Source: CAWUKT01 sp963923035 (lineage in GTDB: Bacteria > Bacteroidota > Bacteroidia > J057 > JADKCL01). From it: a stretch of 64,000 bases of DNA. A model generated the notes under the pieces. The model was not told the origin of the DNA. It worked only from the letters and a program-made list of their open reading frames with translations, and searched no databases. The translations under genes and the position numbers were made by a program. Below are positions 34,534 to 43,222 of this stretch, in pieces; position 1 is the first letter of the stretch; each line of letters begins with the position of its first letter. The DNA is taken from assembly GCA_963923035.1 (NCBI GenBank), contig CAWUKT010000010.1, positions 54,525-118,524 on the forward strand, read 5' to 3'.

Positions 34534-35754
34534 TCAACCCTGGGTCGCCAGAGACGCGCGGACCTTCATCAGCACCGGATGGTCCGGATCATTCACCGGC
34601 TCTCCGTTTACTTCAAACGTGAGGTCCATCCCCGGCTCAAACGCCAACACAATGGACGAGCCCTCGTAGCCAAAATGTCCCATGTACTGGCCCTGCTCCA
34701 GGCTCGCGCCTGTCTCCACCGCATTTTCAATGCTTCCCACCCCCCAAAATCCAATCGCAACCATGGCCACCAACCCCAATTCCTCGGTCTTGATGATCCA
34801 GACGTAGCGTTGGTGTTTGCCCAGCTCCTCGTACCAGCCGACGCGGTCGCTTTCTGGCGGCAATTCGGGGGCGTAATGGGTCTCCGGGTTATAGTCGCCG
34901 AAGTCATAGTTGTAGGAGCCCCGGTACAGGCCCTGGTCGATGACCGTTCCGGCCACGGGCGCGTGAAAATGGTGGTAGTCCGTGAACCACAACAGAATGT
35001 CCAGGAGCGGACCGCCCAGGAAATGGCGGCCGTACCCCGGCAGCGCCTCCAGCAGATGGAAGTGATCGGATTTGCCGGGCAAGTCGTAATAAAATCCGAG
35101 CCCATCCTCAACCTCCACGCTGTCGCCTCCCCGGTCCAGGAAGAAGACCCCGCCGTCGCAAGGTGCCACCACCACGGCATCGCCCAGGGGCCTTTGATCT
35201 CCTTTGAGGTTGCGGAGGAAGAATTGGTTGAAGGACAGGAATCCCCCCGTCGGACTGTCGGGATCGGGGCGGATATAGTCATTGATGTCGAAGGGATGGT
35301 CGTCGGTCCCTGGGTAGGTCATCCAGTCGGCCAGGGTACCCGTGGAGGACGTGCTGTTGATCCAATCGCCGTGGAAATTGAGGAAGGTGCTGAACCAGGG
35401 GCGGAAGGCATCATCGTTGATCAGGGTCAATCCACCCGGCGTATTCGCCAGGTAATCCCAGTATTCGATGTAGAGGCCCGGATCGGCCGTCGTCGGGGTA
35501 TAGGTGAGCCATAGGGTGAAGAAGTCCTTCAACTTCAGGCGATTGTACATATAGGGCATCCAGTACTGCGCGACCTGGGACCGGTTGTCCTCTCGGATTT
35601 CCAGGCAGACCTCGACGAGGGCCTGGTGGTAGCTGATGATGTTCTGCGGATTCGCGAACACGCCGTCCAGCGCCAGGATATGTTGGGCGGCGGCTTCGGC
35701 CACCGTATCCCATTCGATGGGCGTAGGTAATACGATCGGGGTGATGTCACTCAT
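34534..35754 (-). CDS. PsiD-like pyruvoyl-dependent decarboxylase (phosphatidylserine decarboxylase superfamily)
   Basis: A 406-residue protein from the ATG at 35754; an upstream ATG would add 25 unconserved residues. Residues 1-150 form a helical N-terminal domain with a segment like that of PsiD-type L-tryptophan decarboxylases (FLNFHGDWINS). Then come FLSFNQFFLRNLKGDQRPLG, PCDGGVFFLD, and the catalytic-domain hallmark WFTDYHHFHAPVAGTV. Near the C-terminus FGYEGSSIVLAF supplies the Gly-Ser-Ser autocleavage site, whose first Ser would become the pyruvoyl group. No membrane anchor is present, unlike ordinary bacterial Psd. It may decarboxylate a free amino acid rather than phosphatidylserine; this is inference. 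It is divergent from the PhyH operon across the hairpin repeat array. Confidence 0.82.
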   Translation of the reverse strand: MSDITPIVLPTPIEWDTVAEAAAQHILALDGVFANPQNIISYHQALVEVCLEIREDNRSQVAQYWMPYMYNRLKLKDFFTLWLTYTPTTADPGLYIEYWDYLANTPGGLTLINDDAFRPWFSTFLNFHGDWINSTSSTGTLADWMTYPGTDDHPFDINDYIRPDPDSPTGGFLSFNQFFLRNLKGDQRPLGDAVVVAPCDGGVFFLDRGGDSVEVEDGLGFYYDLPGKSDHFHLLEALPGYGRHFLGGPLLDILLWFTDYHHFHAPVAGTVIDQGLYRGSYNYDFGDYNPETHYAPELPPESDRVGWYEELGKHQRYVWIIKTEELGLVAMVAIGFWGVGSIENAVETGASLEQGQYMGHFGYEGSSIVLAFEPGMDLTFEVNGEPVNDPDHPVLMKVRASLATQG

Positions 35755-36291
35755 GTTGATGGGGTTTGGGTTTCGATGGATAGAATATACTGATTTTCGG
35801 AGCGGATTGTGGGGGGAGATATAGGGCAATGGAAATGATTTTGGTTGGTTTTGGGGCTTTTCAGCCTTGTGAGGTGGATGATGCAGTTCGAGACTGCGAT
35901 GGCCGAGTTCCCGACTCGGAAAGCCGAGTCCAGAACTGCGATGTTCGAGTCCGAGACTCGGAACACCGAGTCCAGAACTCCGATGTTCGAGTCCCAGACT
36001 CGGAAAGCCAAGTCCAGAACCCCGATGGCCGAGTTCCAGACTCCGGAAGCCGAGTTCAGAACTGCAATGGCCGAGTCCGAGACTTGGAAAGCCGAGTCCG
36101 GAACTGCGATGGCCGAGTCCGAGACTCGGAATGCCGAGTTCAGAACTGCGATGGCTGAGTCTGAGACTCGGAAAGCCGGGTCCAGAACTGCGATGGCCGG
36201 GTTCGGGACTCGGCGACCATCGTCCCAGCCTCCATGTTTCCCCCGAAACTCTCCGCTACCTTCTCCTCAATTTTTCCTAATTTGTTGGTCC
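35755..36291. other. Divergent control region filled by a 42-nt repeat array
   Basis: This 537-bp gap separates the decarboxylase and PhyH genes. About 330 bases of it are the tandem array described separately. The rest is AT-richer flank: 35755-35880 next to the decarboxylase, and 36217-36291, which ends in TTTTTCCTAATTTGTTGGTCC before the PhyH start. CTAATTTG is one base short of a -7 element. Confidence 0.6.
35884..36216. repeat. 42-nt tandem repeat array with a hairpin in every unit (about 7.9 copies)
   Basis: The sequence GCGATG (or a one-base variant) recurs at 35896, 35938, 35980, 36022, 36064, 36106, 36148 and 36190, an exact 42-base period with substitutions but no indels. Each unit contains GACTCGG-AAAG-CCGAGTC, a 7-bp stem with a 4-base loop, and neighbouring arms can instead pair as CCGAGTC-CGA-GACTCGG. 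Because 42 is a multiple of 3, several frames are open through it, including one in phase with the PhyH gene, which would read as a 14-residue peptide repeat. There are no unique spacers, so it is not a CRISPR array. Confidence 0.9.
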
Positions 36292-38088
36292 ATGCGCGCC
36301 ATGAAGACCATTTTCAAAGACCCCGCACTCCAGGCCCAGTTCGAACGGGACGGTTACCTCGTCCGGCCCCTGCTGTCGGCAGAAGCCGTCGCTGATATCC
36401 GGGCCCTTTTCACCCAATTGCATCCCGACAATCCCGCCGAAGGCTTCTATTCCACCACCTTTTCGGATGAGACTGCCTTCAAGCAGCAGATCTTTGAGCG
36501 GGTCGACAAATGGGTGGGGCCAAAGGTGCCGGAGCACTTTGAAGACGTCAAGAAATTGGGGGCGTCCTTCCTACTGAAGCAACCCGGCGAGCCGGGCCAC
36601 ATGCCCATTCACCAGGATTGGACCGTCTCCGACGAGGAAAACGGCGATTTTACCGCGACCATCTGGATTCCCTTGCAGGACGTCACGGCCGAGAATGGCG
36701 CGATCAAGGTGCTGCCGGGAAGCCACCGCTTTTCGAATGCGCTGCGGGGACCGTCCTTGCCGGTCATTTGGAAGGAGGTCTTCCCCCAGTTGGAGCCGGA
36801 GCTCAAAACGCTGGAAATGAAGGCGGGAGAGGCCTTCATCTTCACCCACAATGTGCTGCACAGCTCGCACCTGAACCAGGCCGATACGCCGCGCCTCGCG
36901 GTGACCTACGGACTCGCGCCCGAATCGACCCGCCTCATGTATTATTGGCGGGAGGGAGGCCGGATCGAGCGTATTGCCATGGGGGACGACCTGTTCATGC
37001 GCTACCACAACATCGGGGAGCGGCCCAGTTTTGGGGTGTCTCAGGGATTTGTGAGCCAGGACCTGTCTCCGGTCACGGCGGAAGAATGCGAAGCGGCATT
37101 GAAGTCGGGAAAACGAATCGAGCGGGAAATCAAACGCCTGCCAGGAGAGTTCAAACAGAGCGTCGATGCGCCCCAGTTTGACCTGTTTCCCACCGAGGCC
37201 CTCAACCAACAACTCGCCCAACAAGGCTACGTAATTTTTGATTTCCTCGAACCCGACGCCATCACCCGCCTCAAGGATTATTTCTACCAGCACCATCCCG
37301 ACTCTCCCGACAAGTTCTACGCCTCGGCCCACGTCTCTGATACAGACTTTCGCAAGGCCATGAACGCTGAAATTCAATCAGTTTTCCAGCCTTACCTCGA
37401 TCAGTACCTCAATAAGCTACAAGCTCTGGGCGGCTCCTTCATTGCGAAGCCCAAGGGCAACCGGGGTATCCTGCCGCCCCACGCCGATTGGAACATTTCC
37501 GACGAACGGGAATTCCGCTCCTTCAACCTTTGGGTCCCCCTCGTAGATACCTCCCCGGAGAACGGCGCGGTCTATATCCTTCCCGACAGCCACCGCTGGT
37601 TTGATTCCTTCCGGGGCCCCGGCATTCCCAATTGCTTCCAGCCCGTCATCAACGAGATTTGGGACCACATGGTTCCCCTCAACATGAAGGCGGGACAGGC
37701 CCTGCTCTACGATCACCGCCTGGTACACGGCTCGCCCCAAAACCAGACCGATACCCTTCGGCTGGCCTGTGTCTACGGCATCATTCCCGCGGGCGCTGAG
37801 ATGCGCTACTACCGACAGGAGGGCCCCTTGCTGAATTCCTACCGCTCCAATGTCGATTTCTTCCTACTCGGCGATCCGGAAACTGGTCCCGGCGAATTGG
37901 AGTCCCTGGGAAGCCAAGCCTATGACTGGCCGGAGGTCGATTCCCAACAGCTGAAGGCCTTTTTGGGGATCACCGAGCAGCAGAGTGAACAAGGAAACCC
38001 GGAAGAAGAAAAAGGTTTCTGGACGACCTATACCCCCGGCAATGTCGTTCGGGAAATTGCTCACCGCATCAAAAATGTATTCTCCTGA
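36292..38088 (+). CDS. Double-domain phytanoyl-CoA dioxygenase-like Fe(II)/2-oxoglutarate oxygenase
   Basis: A 598-residue protein with two complete PhyH domains. Domain 1 (about 12-280) has His107-x-Asp109 (IHQDW), distal His190 (FTHNVLH) and Arg201 for 2-oxoglutarate. Domain 2 (about 300-545) has His397-x-Asp399 (HADW), distal His479 (YDHRLVHGSPQN) and a following Arg in DTLRLACVYG. Both facial triads look intact. The C-terminus ends in GFWTTYTPGNVVREIAHR, a basic amphipathic tail. The start at 36292 is chosen over the open frame through the repeat array. It is followed by the TPR lipoprotein gene after one base. It is predicted to hydroxylate an unknown substrate in the cytoplasm. Confidence 0.88.
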   Translation: MRAMKTIFKDPALQAQFERDGYLVRPLLSAEAVADIRALFTQLHPDNPAEGFYSTTFSDETAFKQQIFERVDKWVGPKVPEHFEDVKKLGASFLLKQPGEPGHMPIHQDWTVSDEENGDFTATIWIPLQDVTAENGAIKVLPGSHRFSNALRGPSLPVIWKEVFPQLEPELKTLEMKAGEAFIFTHNVLHSSHLNQADTPRLAVTYGLAPESTRLMYYWREGGRIERIAMGDDLFMRYHNIGERPSFGVSQGFVSQDLSPVTAEECEAALKSGKRIEREIKRLPGEFKQSVDAPQFDLFPTEALNQQLAQQGYVIFDFLEPDAITRLKDYFYQHHPDSPDKFYASAHVSDTDFRKAMNAEIQSVFQPYLDQYLNKLQALGGSFIAKPKGNRGILPPHADWNISDEREFRSFNLWVPLVDTSPENGAVYILPDSHRWFDSFRGPGIPNCFQPVINEIWDHMVPLNMKAGQALLYDHRLVHGSPQNQTDTLRLACVYGIIPAGAEMRYYRQEGPLLNSYRSNVDFFLLGDPETGPGELESLGSQAYDWPEVDSQQLKAFLGITEQQSEQGNPEEEKGFWTTYTPGNVVREIAHRIKNVFS

Positions 38089-38089
38089 C

Positions 38090-39334
38090 ATGAAGGCCAC
38101 AACCATTGTATTCGCTCTGTTGGGAACCCTTTTGTTGTGGGGCGGCTGCGAGGACCAAAGCGCGAGCGGGCCCTTTGCCTCGGCCCAGCAAGCCATGGAT
38201 GCCGGTGAGTTTGCCGCTGCCTTCGAACAGTTCGATCAAATCCTGACGGACGATCCAAGCAATTTGGCGGCTGCGGGTCAGGCGGGTATTTGTGCCTACC
38301 ACCTCGGCCATTTCTCCGATGCGATCCTTTATCTCGGCGAAGCCATGAGCGCCAAGGCCTTCGATGAAGATTACCGCTGGTTCCGCGCGATGGCGTTTTT
38401 GCGGAGTGGGGACCTGAAAATGGGGGAAAGCAAATTGATCCGGTTGAGCCGTTTCAATCCCGACCGCATTGAGGTCTGGGAGGAGTTGGCGGAGATTGAA
38501 TTGCGGCGGTGGGAGTGGCGGACGTTTGTGGAATATGTGTGGGAATGCGAGAAACGGGAGTCGGCCCAGCCCAAGTCGGAGGTCCTGTTGGGGCTGAAAC
38601 GGGGCTGGATGGGAAAGGACAGCACCACGGAAGGGCGCTGGGAAATGCTGGCGGAATTGGCGGAGACTTATCCGGAGGATACGACCCTGGCCTATGGCGA
38701 GGCGCAATTGCGCTTGGCGACGGGCCAGCCGGAGCTGGCCCTGGCCTGTTTGGAGCGCCTGACGGCGCTGGGGGGACAAGACGCCCCGCTGATGCGGGCG
38801 CGGGCGCTGGGACAGCAGGGAAAGCGCGCGGAAGCGCGGCTGCTCCTGGACGCCCAGGAGGAATTGACCGAGCAGGCAGTGCTCGTCCGGACTGAACTGC
38901 TCTTGCAGGAAGACCGGCTCTACGCCGCCCGGGATACCTTTCAGACCCTGTCCAAAGAGCTGCCCCGGGCCTTTTTCAAGAACCCCGAAATCGAAACCCT
39001 GGACCTGCTCCTGGATTTCATGTTTCTGGGCCCCGACTCCATTTCCATCTTCATCGGCGATCCCACTCCCTTCAACGGGGGCACGCTCGCCCTCAAGAAA
39101 TACCAAAACCGGATTGCCCGGGGCGATCTGGAGGAGGATTGGGAGGAAGATTGGGCTTTACTGCTGAGAAAAGCTCCTTTTCATCCCCTCGTCCACTATT
39201 TCTTTGCCCGCACCCAACTCGACCAAGGCCAAACCGAATCGGCCTGTACCACCCTTCAAAAAGCCGAAGATCTGGGGCTGTCCGCCCGGTACGGACCCGC
39301 CCTCGCCCGGAAATTCAACTCTTATTGTCCCTAA
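38090..39334 (+). CDS. TPR-repeat lipoprotein
   Basis: A 414-residue protein with a lipoprotein signal (FALLGTLLLWGGC, lipid at Cys20). TPR-like pairs follow: AMDAGEFAAAFEQFDQIL, AGQAGICAYHLGHFSDAI, LRLATGQPELALACLERL and TQLDQGQTESACTTLQKA. The start ATG lies one base after the PhyH stop, implying translational coupling. Its place between a cytoplasmic oxygenase and a membrane-anchored methyltransferase is odd for a periplasmic lipoprotein; it may scaffold or transport the product. That is inference. Confidence 0.82.
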   Translation: MKATTIVFALLGTLLLWGGCEDQSASGPFASAQQAMDAGEFAAAFEQFDQILTDDPSNLAAAGQAGICAYHLGHFSDAILYLGEAMSAKAFDEDYRWFRAMAFLRSGDLKMGESKLIRLSRFNPDRIEVWEELAEIELRRWEWRTFVEYVWECEKRESAQPKSEVLLGLKRGWMGKDSTTEGRWEMLAELAETYPEDTTLAYGEAQLRLATGQPELALACLERLTALGGQDAPLMRARALGQQGKRAEARLLLDAQEELTEQAVLVRTELLLQEDRLYAARDTFQTLSKELPRAFFKNPEIETLDLLLDFMFLGPDSISIFIGDPTPFNGGTLALKKYQNRIARGDLEEDWEEDWALLLRKAPFHPLVHYFFARTQLDQGQTESACTTLQKAEDLGLSARYGPALARKFNSYCP

Positions 39335-39349
39335 ACCAAGCTCTCCCCA

Positions 39350-40402
39350 ATGGATCCTCTTTACCTCGTCATCGCAGCAGTTGGAATTCCGGTCCTGATG
39401 GTCGCCGCCGCTCTGGTCGTGAAGGCCAGACGGCAGGCAGATGCAGTCCCCATTCCTTCCCATGAACCTCAGTCCGAAGACTCCTCCAAGGAGGAGCAAG
39501 ACCAGGGACAAGCCGAGGCTGTCGGGGCATTTTACGACGCCACTACCGACGACTTTGAAAAAGTGTACGGCGAAGTCATTCAGGCCTTTAGAACCCATGA
39601 TCTCAGCAATCTATTGAATCACCAGATGCAGGTCATGGAAATGGAAGCGGGGATGAATGTGGTGGATGCCGGATGTGGAGTTGGGGGGCCAGCTTGCTTC
39701 TTTGCCGAAGCGGGAAAGGTGAATGTGCAAGCGGTGACGATTTCGGAAGTCCAGGTGGGAAAAGCCCGGGAAAAAGTAAAAGAAAGAGGGCTGGAAGAAC
39801 GGGTACAGGTGCTGCACGGCGACTACCATCGACTCGATCAGCTCATCACGCCCCAATCGGCAGACGTGGTTTACTTCCTGGAGAGTTTTGGGCATTCCCA
39901 CGACAAAGCCGCGGCCATTGACGCTGCCGCCCGTGTCCTGAAGCCGGGCGGCAAGCTGTATATCAAGGACTTGTTTCTCCGTGAACCCCTCCGCGACGAG
40001 CATATCCCGCTCATGCAGCGCGAAGTCGACCGCATCAATACAGCTTACCATTACCATATTGGAGATCTCTACGAGGTACTCCGTCACCTCCGCCAAACCG
40101 GTTGGATCCTGTCCCGACTCCAAACCATTGACCTGCCACTCGAAGATTTCGAGAACCTGAGCATTTCCAATGAGTTCCAGGAGTTGACCGGGATCGGGCG
40201 GATCGACAGTTGGCACGACTATATTTTCCCGGTCGAATTCTACGAGATCGTCTGCTACCGCCCCTGGTTCAGTGATGGGGTGGGCGACAACCGCTATTTC
40301 CTCCAAAACCTCTACTATGCCCAGGTCCACGGCAAATCCGAGGCGGAAATCGCCGAGATGAAGATGGACCCGGAGGCCCTGCGCCAACAAAAAGAGGAAT
40401 AA
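39350..40402 (+). CDS. Membrane-anchored class I SAM methyltransferase
   Basis: A 350-residue protein. One N-terminal helix (PLYLVIAAVGIPVLMVAAALVV, residues 3-24) is followed by Lys/Arg residues and an acidic linker with EEQDQGQAEAV. A methyltransferase domain resembles sterol, gamma-tocopherol and cyclopropane-type enzymes: FYDATTDDFEKVYGE, VVDAGCGVGGPACFFAE, VTISEVQVGKAREK, and YFLESFGHSHDKAAAI. The C-terminal 130 residues include DLFLREPLRDEH. Such enzymes methylate prenyl-lipid or other hydrophobic small molecules. It is third in the operon (15-base gap) and ends 9 bases from the convergent PhyH gene. Confidence 0.87.
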   Translation: MDPLYLVIAAVGIPVLMVAAALVVKARRQADAVPIPSHEPQSEDSSKEEQDQGQAEAVGAFYDATTDDFEKVYGEVIQAFRTHDLSNLLNHQMQVMEMEAGMNVVDAGCGVGGPACFFAEAGKVNVQAVTISEVQVGKAREKVKERGLEERVQVLHGDYHRLDQLITPQSADVVYFLESFGHSHDKAAAIDAAARVLKPGGKLYIKDLFLREPLRDEHIPLMQREVDRINTAYHYHIGDLYEVLRHLRQTGWILSRLQTIDLPLEDFENLSISNEFQELTGIGRIDSWHDYIFPVEFYEIVCYRPWFSDGVGDNRYFLQNLYYAQVHGKSEAEIAEMKMDPEALRQQKEE

Positions 40403-40411
40403 GAAGTCCCT

Positions 40412-41353
40412 TTATTTCCCGCCAAACAATCCTTTTACCCGACTCCAAAAGCCAGTTCGGGACTGTTCGGCATTGTCTCCCGCCGTCGCCAAAACGGGCT
40501 GGGGCGGAATCAATCCGGGGAAGTACTCATCGAACAGTTCGGGGGTCAGTTGGATCGGCGTATAGGGCGGCCGCTCCTCGACCATTTCGCCACGCGGGGG
40601 CACCTTCGGGGTATCGTCGCGGACATTCTCGAACTGGTAGATGAAGTCGTCCTTGGGGTGGTAGACCTGGAGCGGGCTCTCCAATTCGGGTTGGAAATAG
40701 ATGTGTAGCGGCACTTCCTTGGGCAGGAGGCTGAAGGAAATGACAACGCGGGGCTCTTCGGCCTGGTTGGGGGGCGACCCGTGGATCAGGCGGTGATAAA
40801 AGACCATGGCCTGGCCGGCTTCGAGGGACAGGGAGCGCATGGCCGGTGCCACGTGGTCCTTGATGTTGTAGAGGTTCGGAAACAGGAGCCCGGGGCCGCG
40901 TACATAGGTGGGCAGGCGATGGGTCCCCGGAATATGCCACAGGGAGCCATTCGTCGCGTCTACATCGTGGAGCGGAATCCAGACATTGAAGGCCCGGTGC
41001 TTGCTCTCGTCGACCACATTCCAATCCTGGTGGATCGGGAAGGTCGTATCGCCGCCCTTGCGCTTCACAATGAAGACGGGGCTGACCATCCGAAAGTCCT
41101 TGAAGATACGCTCACAGGCGGGCTGAATGACCTCGATGAGCTTTTCCCGTACCTTGACCTTGTAGTCGTAATCGGCGCACCAAATGGTCATGTGGATGCC
41201 GTCGCGCATCTGCGGCGGAATGCCGTCGGGGTGAATTTCGTCGTAAAAGTCGCGGAGTTCCTTGACCTCCTCTGCATTCAACAGGGGCACGGTCAGCACG
41301 CCTTTGTCGTCCAGGACCTCCTGGCGGGCCCCATCGCGGAACAGCTCTTCCAT
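40412..41353 (-). CDS. Phytanoyl-CoA dioxygenase-like oxygenase (single domain)
   Basis: A 313-residue PhyH protein with His108-x-Asp110 (IHQDWNVVDE), distal His191 (YHRLIHGSPPN) and Arg202. NVWIPLHDVDATNGSLW and IPGTHRLP are also family-like. The ATG at 41353 shares its A with the TGA stop of the upstream PhyH gene (TGATG), which suggests coupled translation; an ATG ten codons upstream would overlap that gene. The last 13 residues, GFWSRVKGLFGGK, form a basic amphipathic tail like those of the two neighbouring PhyH proteins. Substrate unknown. Confidence 0.87.
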   Translation of the reverse strand: MEELFRDGARQEVLDDKGVLTVPLLNAEEVKELRDFYDEIHPDGIPPQMRDGIHMTIWCADYDYKVKVREKLIEVIQPACERIFKDFRMVSPVFIVKRKGGDTTFPIHQDWNVVDESKHRAFNVWIPLHDVDATNGSLWHIPGTHRLPTYVRGPGLLFPNLYNIKDHVAPAMRSLSLEAGQAMVFYHRLIHGSPPNQAEEPRVVISFSLLPKEVPLHIYFQPELESPLQVYHPKDDFIYQFENVRDDTPKVPPRGEMVEERPPYTPIQLTPELFDEYFPGLIPPQPVLATAGDNAEQSRTGFWSRVKGLFGGK

Positions 41354-42405
41354 CAGGCTTTCCTCCCAAATAAACGGCTCCAAAAGCCGCCTTTCCGTTC
41401 CCCACCTTCAGCCAATACAGGCTCTGGTGTCGGATCGGCTTCGACTTCTTCGTAGGGCACGAGCGGCGCGCGGTCTACATTGTCCGGCTCCGAGATCATA
41501 TTGCAATTCAGTTCGGATACCGGCGGCAACAGGTTTCTCTTTTCCAAGCCACTGTCCAGCAGCAGCTTTTCGACCTCTTCGCCGCTCAGGCTTGGGTATT
41601 TGTCCGGCACCTGCCGGACGATCTCACCCGCCACCGGCCGGTCGTGGCAGTGATGGAGGAAATTGGGGTATTTCAGGAGGAAATCGTCGTCCTGGCGGTA
41701 GACGTCGATCTCGCCGTCGGGTTCTTTGAAACAGATGTTGAAGTCGGCTTCTTCGGGGAAAATGCCACAAATCAACGCGATCCGGGGCGCATCGGTGCTG
41801 TTCGGCAGGGAATTGTGGAGGATTCGGGGATCGAACAAGATGGCCTCGCCGGTTTTCAAGGAGACGGGCTCGAGGAAATCGCGGATTTGGTTGTTGCCGC
41901 GCTGGAAGGGAAACGGCCAGGAGATGCCCCGGTAGGGCGAAAAGAGGCCTTGGGTCCGCGGGACCACACAGAGAGCACCGTTGGCCTCGGTGATGTCCTG
42001 CAAGGGAATCCAGATGCTCAGGGGCGAAAAGCGCGTCTCATCCAGGGCCGTCGTGTCCTGGTGGATCGCAAATTCGCTGGCCTTGCCGGGCAGCTTCACG
42101 ACAAAGCTGTTGATGACATTCTTGTAGCCCTTGAACCAGCTGTCCAGGACCGGCTGGAGCACCGCCCGGATCTCCGCGTCGACCTGCTGCCGGTAGGCCA
42201 AATCCTGCGAATACACCGAATAGAACATCCCGCCATTGTCGTCGCTGAGCGAGTGGTAGCGGTGGTAAATGTCCTTCAGGGCCTGAATTTGGTCCGGGGA
42301 AAGAAAAGGCTGGACGGTAATGCCCTCGTGGTGAAGGGTCTCGGCGTGGGCCTCGTCCTGGAATACACTGTGGCGAACGGGTTGCCAATTGTAGGGATGC
42401 ACCAT
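41353..42405 (-). CDS. Phytanoyl-CoA dioxygenase-like oxygenase (single domain, upstream member of pair)
   Basis: A 350-residue PhyH protein with His115-x-Asp117 (IHQDTTALDE), distal His197 (DPRILHNSLPN) and Arg208. LSIWIPLQDITEANGALCVVP matches the core strand pair. The long C-terminal segment after about 240 is acidic and Pro-rich, and ends in GFWSRLFGRKA. ATG 42405 (MVHPYNWQ) is preferred because the longer open frame upstream encodes low-complexity, unconserved sequence. It is divergent from the small PH-like gene and overlaps the next PhyH start by one base. Confidence 0.87.
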   Translation of the reverse strand: MVHPYNWQPVRHSVFQDEAHAETLHHEGITVQPFLSPDQIQALKDIYHRYHSLSDDNGGMFYSVYSQDLAYRQQVDAEIRAVLQPVLDSWFKGYKNVINSFVVKLPGKASEFAIHQDTTALDETRFSPLSIWIPLQDITEANGALCVVPRTQGLFSPYRGISWPFPFQRGNNQIRDFLEPVSLKTGEAILFDPRILHNSLPNSTDAPRIALICGIFPEEADFNICFKEPDGEIDVYRQDDDFLLKYPNFLHHCHDRPVAGEIVRQVPDKYPSLSGEEVEKLLLDSGLEKRNLLPPVSELNCNMISEPDNVDRAPLVPYEEVEADPTPEPVLAEGGERKGGFWSRLFGRKA

Positions 42406-42593
42406 AGAAAAGTATCTTGTATCGTCTCCGTTTCTAAGCAGTAATATAGTGAAATGTGGGTGAATGGAAATGTGAGATTGCTCAAAGGTGTGAATGGGGT
42501 AGTGGGGGGACTGTTGGGACTTTGACTTGAAGAGAATAATGCCATTGGACGGGGTGTTAGATGAAAAGGAGGGAAGGGAACAACAGAATTCCC

Positions 42594-42601
42594 TATCTTT
42601 G
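42594..42601 (+). promoter_or_regulatory. -7 promoter element TATCTTTG upstream of 42620
   Basis: TATCTTTG lies 18 bases before the ATG at 42620. It is identical to the elements at 3310 and 32484 but leaves a short leader of about 13 bases. Confidence 0.4.
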
Positions 42602-42619
42602 CCCACATACAAACCACCC

Positions 42620-43033
42620 ATGGACACTGCTACCATCCGCCTGCCTTTCAAATCTGAAGATGTCTACCACGGCCTCGCCGAGATCAATGGCTTCCTGTAC
42701 GTGGCCCAGGAAGGCGTCGTCCTGGAATTCCAGACCAAGGACGCCATCTTCGGCGTCATCAAGGGCAATGCCAAGCAGCTCATCTTTCCCTACGCCGAGG
42801 TGGCCCGGGTCGAATTCAAGTCCAATTTCTGGGGGACGCGTTTCCTCATTTATCCGAAGAGCCTGAAACTGCTGAACAAGTTTCCAGCTGCGGAGGGGGG
42901 ACGCATCAAGCTGAAAATGAAGCGCCGGGAACGCCGACCGGGAAAAATTCTCGCCCAGTTCATCATGGCCCAATTGGAAGATGCCCCCACGCACCTCATC
43001 GAAGGGCGCGAACCCAAGCCTTTCTTCGATTGA
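42620..43033 (+). CDS. Hypothetical small PH-like protein
   Basis: A 137-residue soluble protein with no known family. The order of strands (GFLYVAQEGVVLEFQTKD, GVIKGNAKQLIFPYAEVARVEF, TRFLIYPKSLKLL, GGRIKLKMKRRE) and a final helix (GKILAQFIMAQL) looks like a pleckstrin-homology or GRAM-type small barrel. The basic segment KLKMKRRERRPGK could contact phospholipid head groups or nucleic acid. ATG 42620 is used since upstream sequence carries the promoter-like element. It is divergent from the PhyH pair. Confidence 0.65.
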   Translation: MDTATIRLPFKSEDVYHGLAEINGFLYVAQEGVVLEFQTKDAIFGVIKGNAKQLIFPYAEVARVEFKSNFWGTRFLIYPKSLKLLNKFPAAEGGRIKLKMKRRERRPGKILAQFIMAQLEDAPTHLIEGREPKPFFD

Positions 43034-43222
43034 TTGGCAACGCCGATCCGGACTTGTTTTCCCACAATAAATGTCTCCGCCGCACCGTTTTCTCTCCGGA
43101 ACATTTCCATTTCGCATTTATTTCCCCCTCCAACCGCCCTCAAATTCCGAGCTTTGGCGGCTACGGGTTTGTCCCCCTGCGATTAAGGACTTATTTTCAC
43201 AGCTCAAACTGGTAATTTGATT

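Noticed and set aside
35884..36216. CRISPR array
   Set aside because: Units are directly adjacent with an exact 42-base period and no unique spacers, and no cas genes are in the window.
35845..36291. N-terminal extension of the PhyH protein encoded by the repeat array
   Set aside because: The frame is open only because 42 is a multiple of 3; other frames are open too, and the PhyH domain begins normally at the ATG at 36292. Kept as a check in findings.
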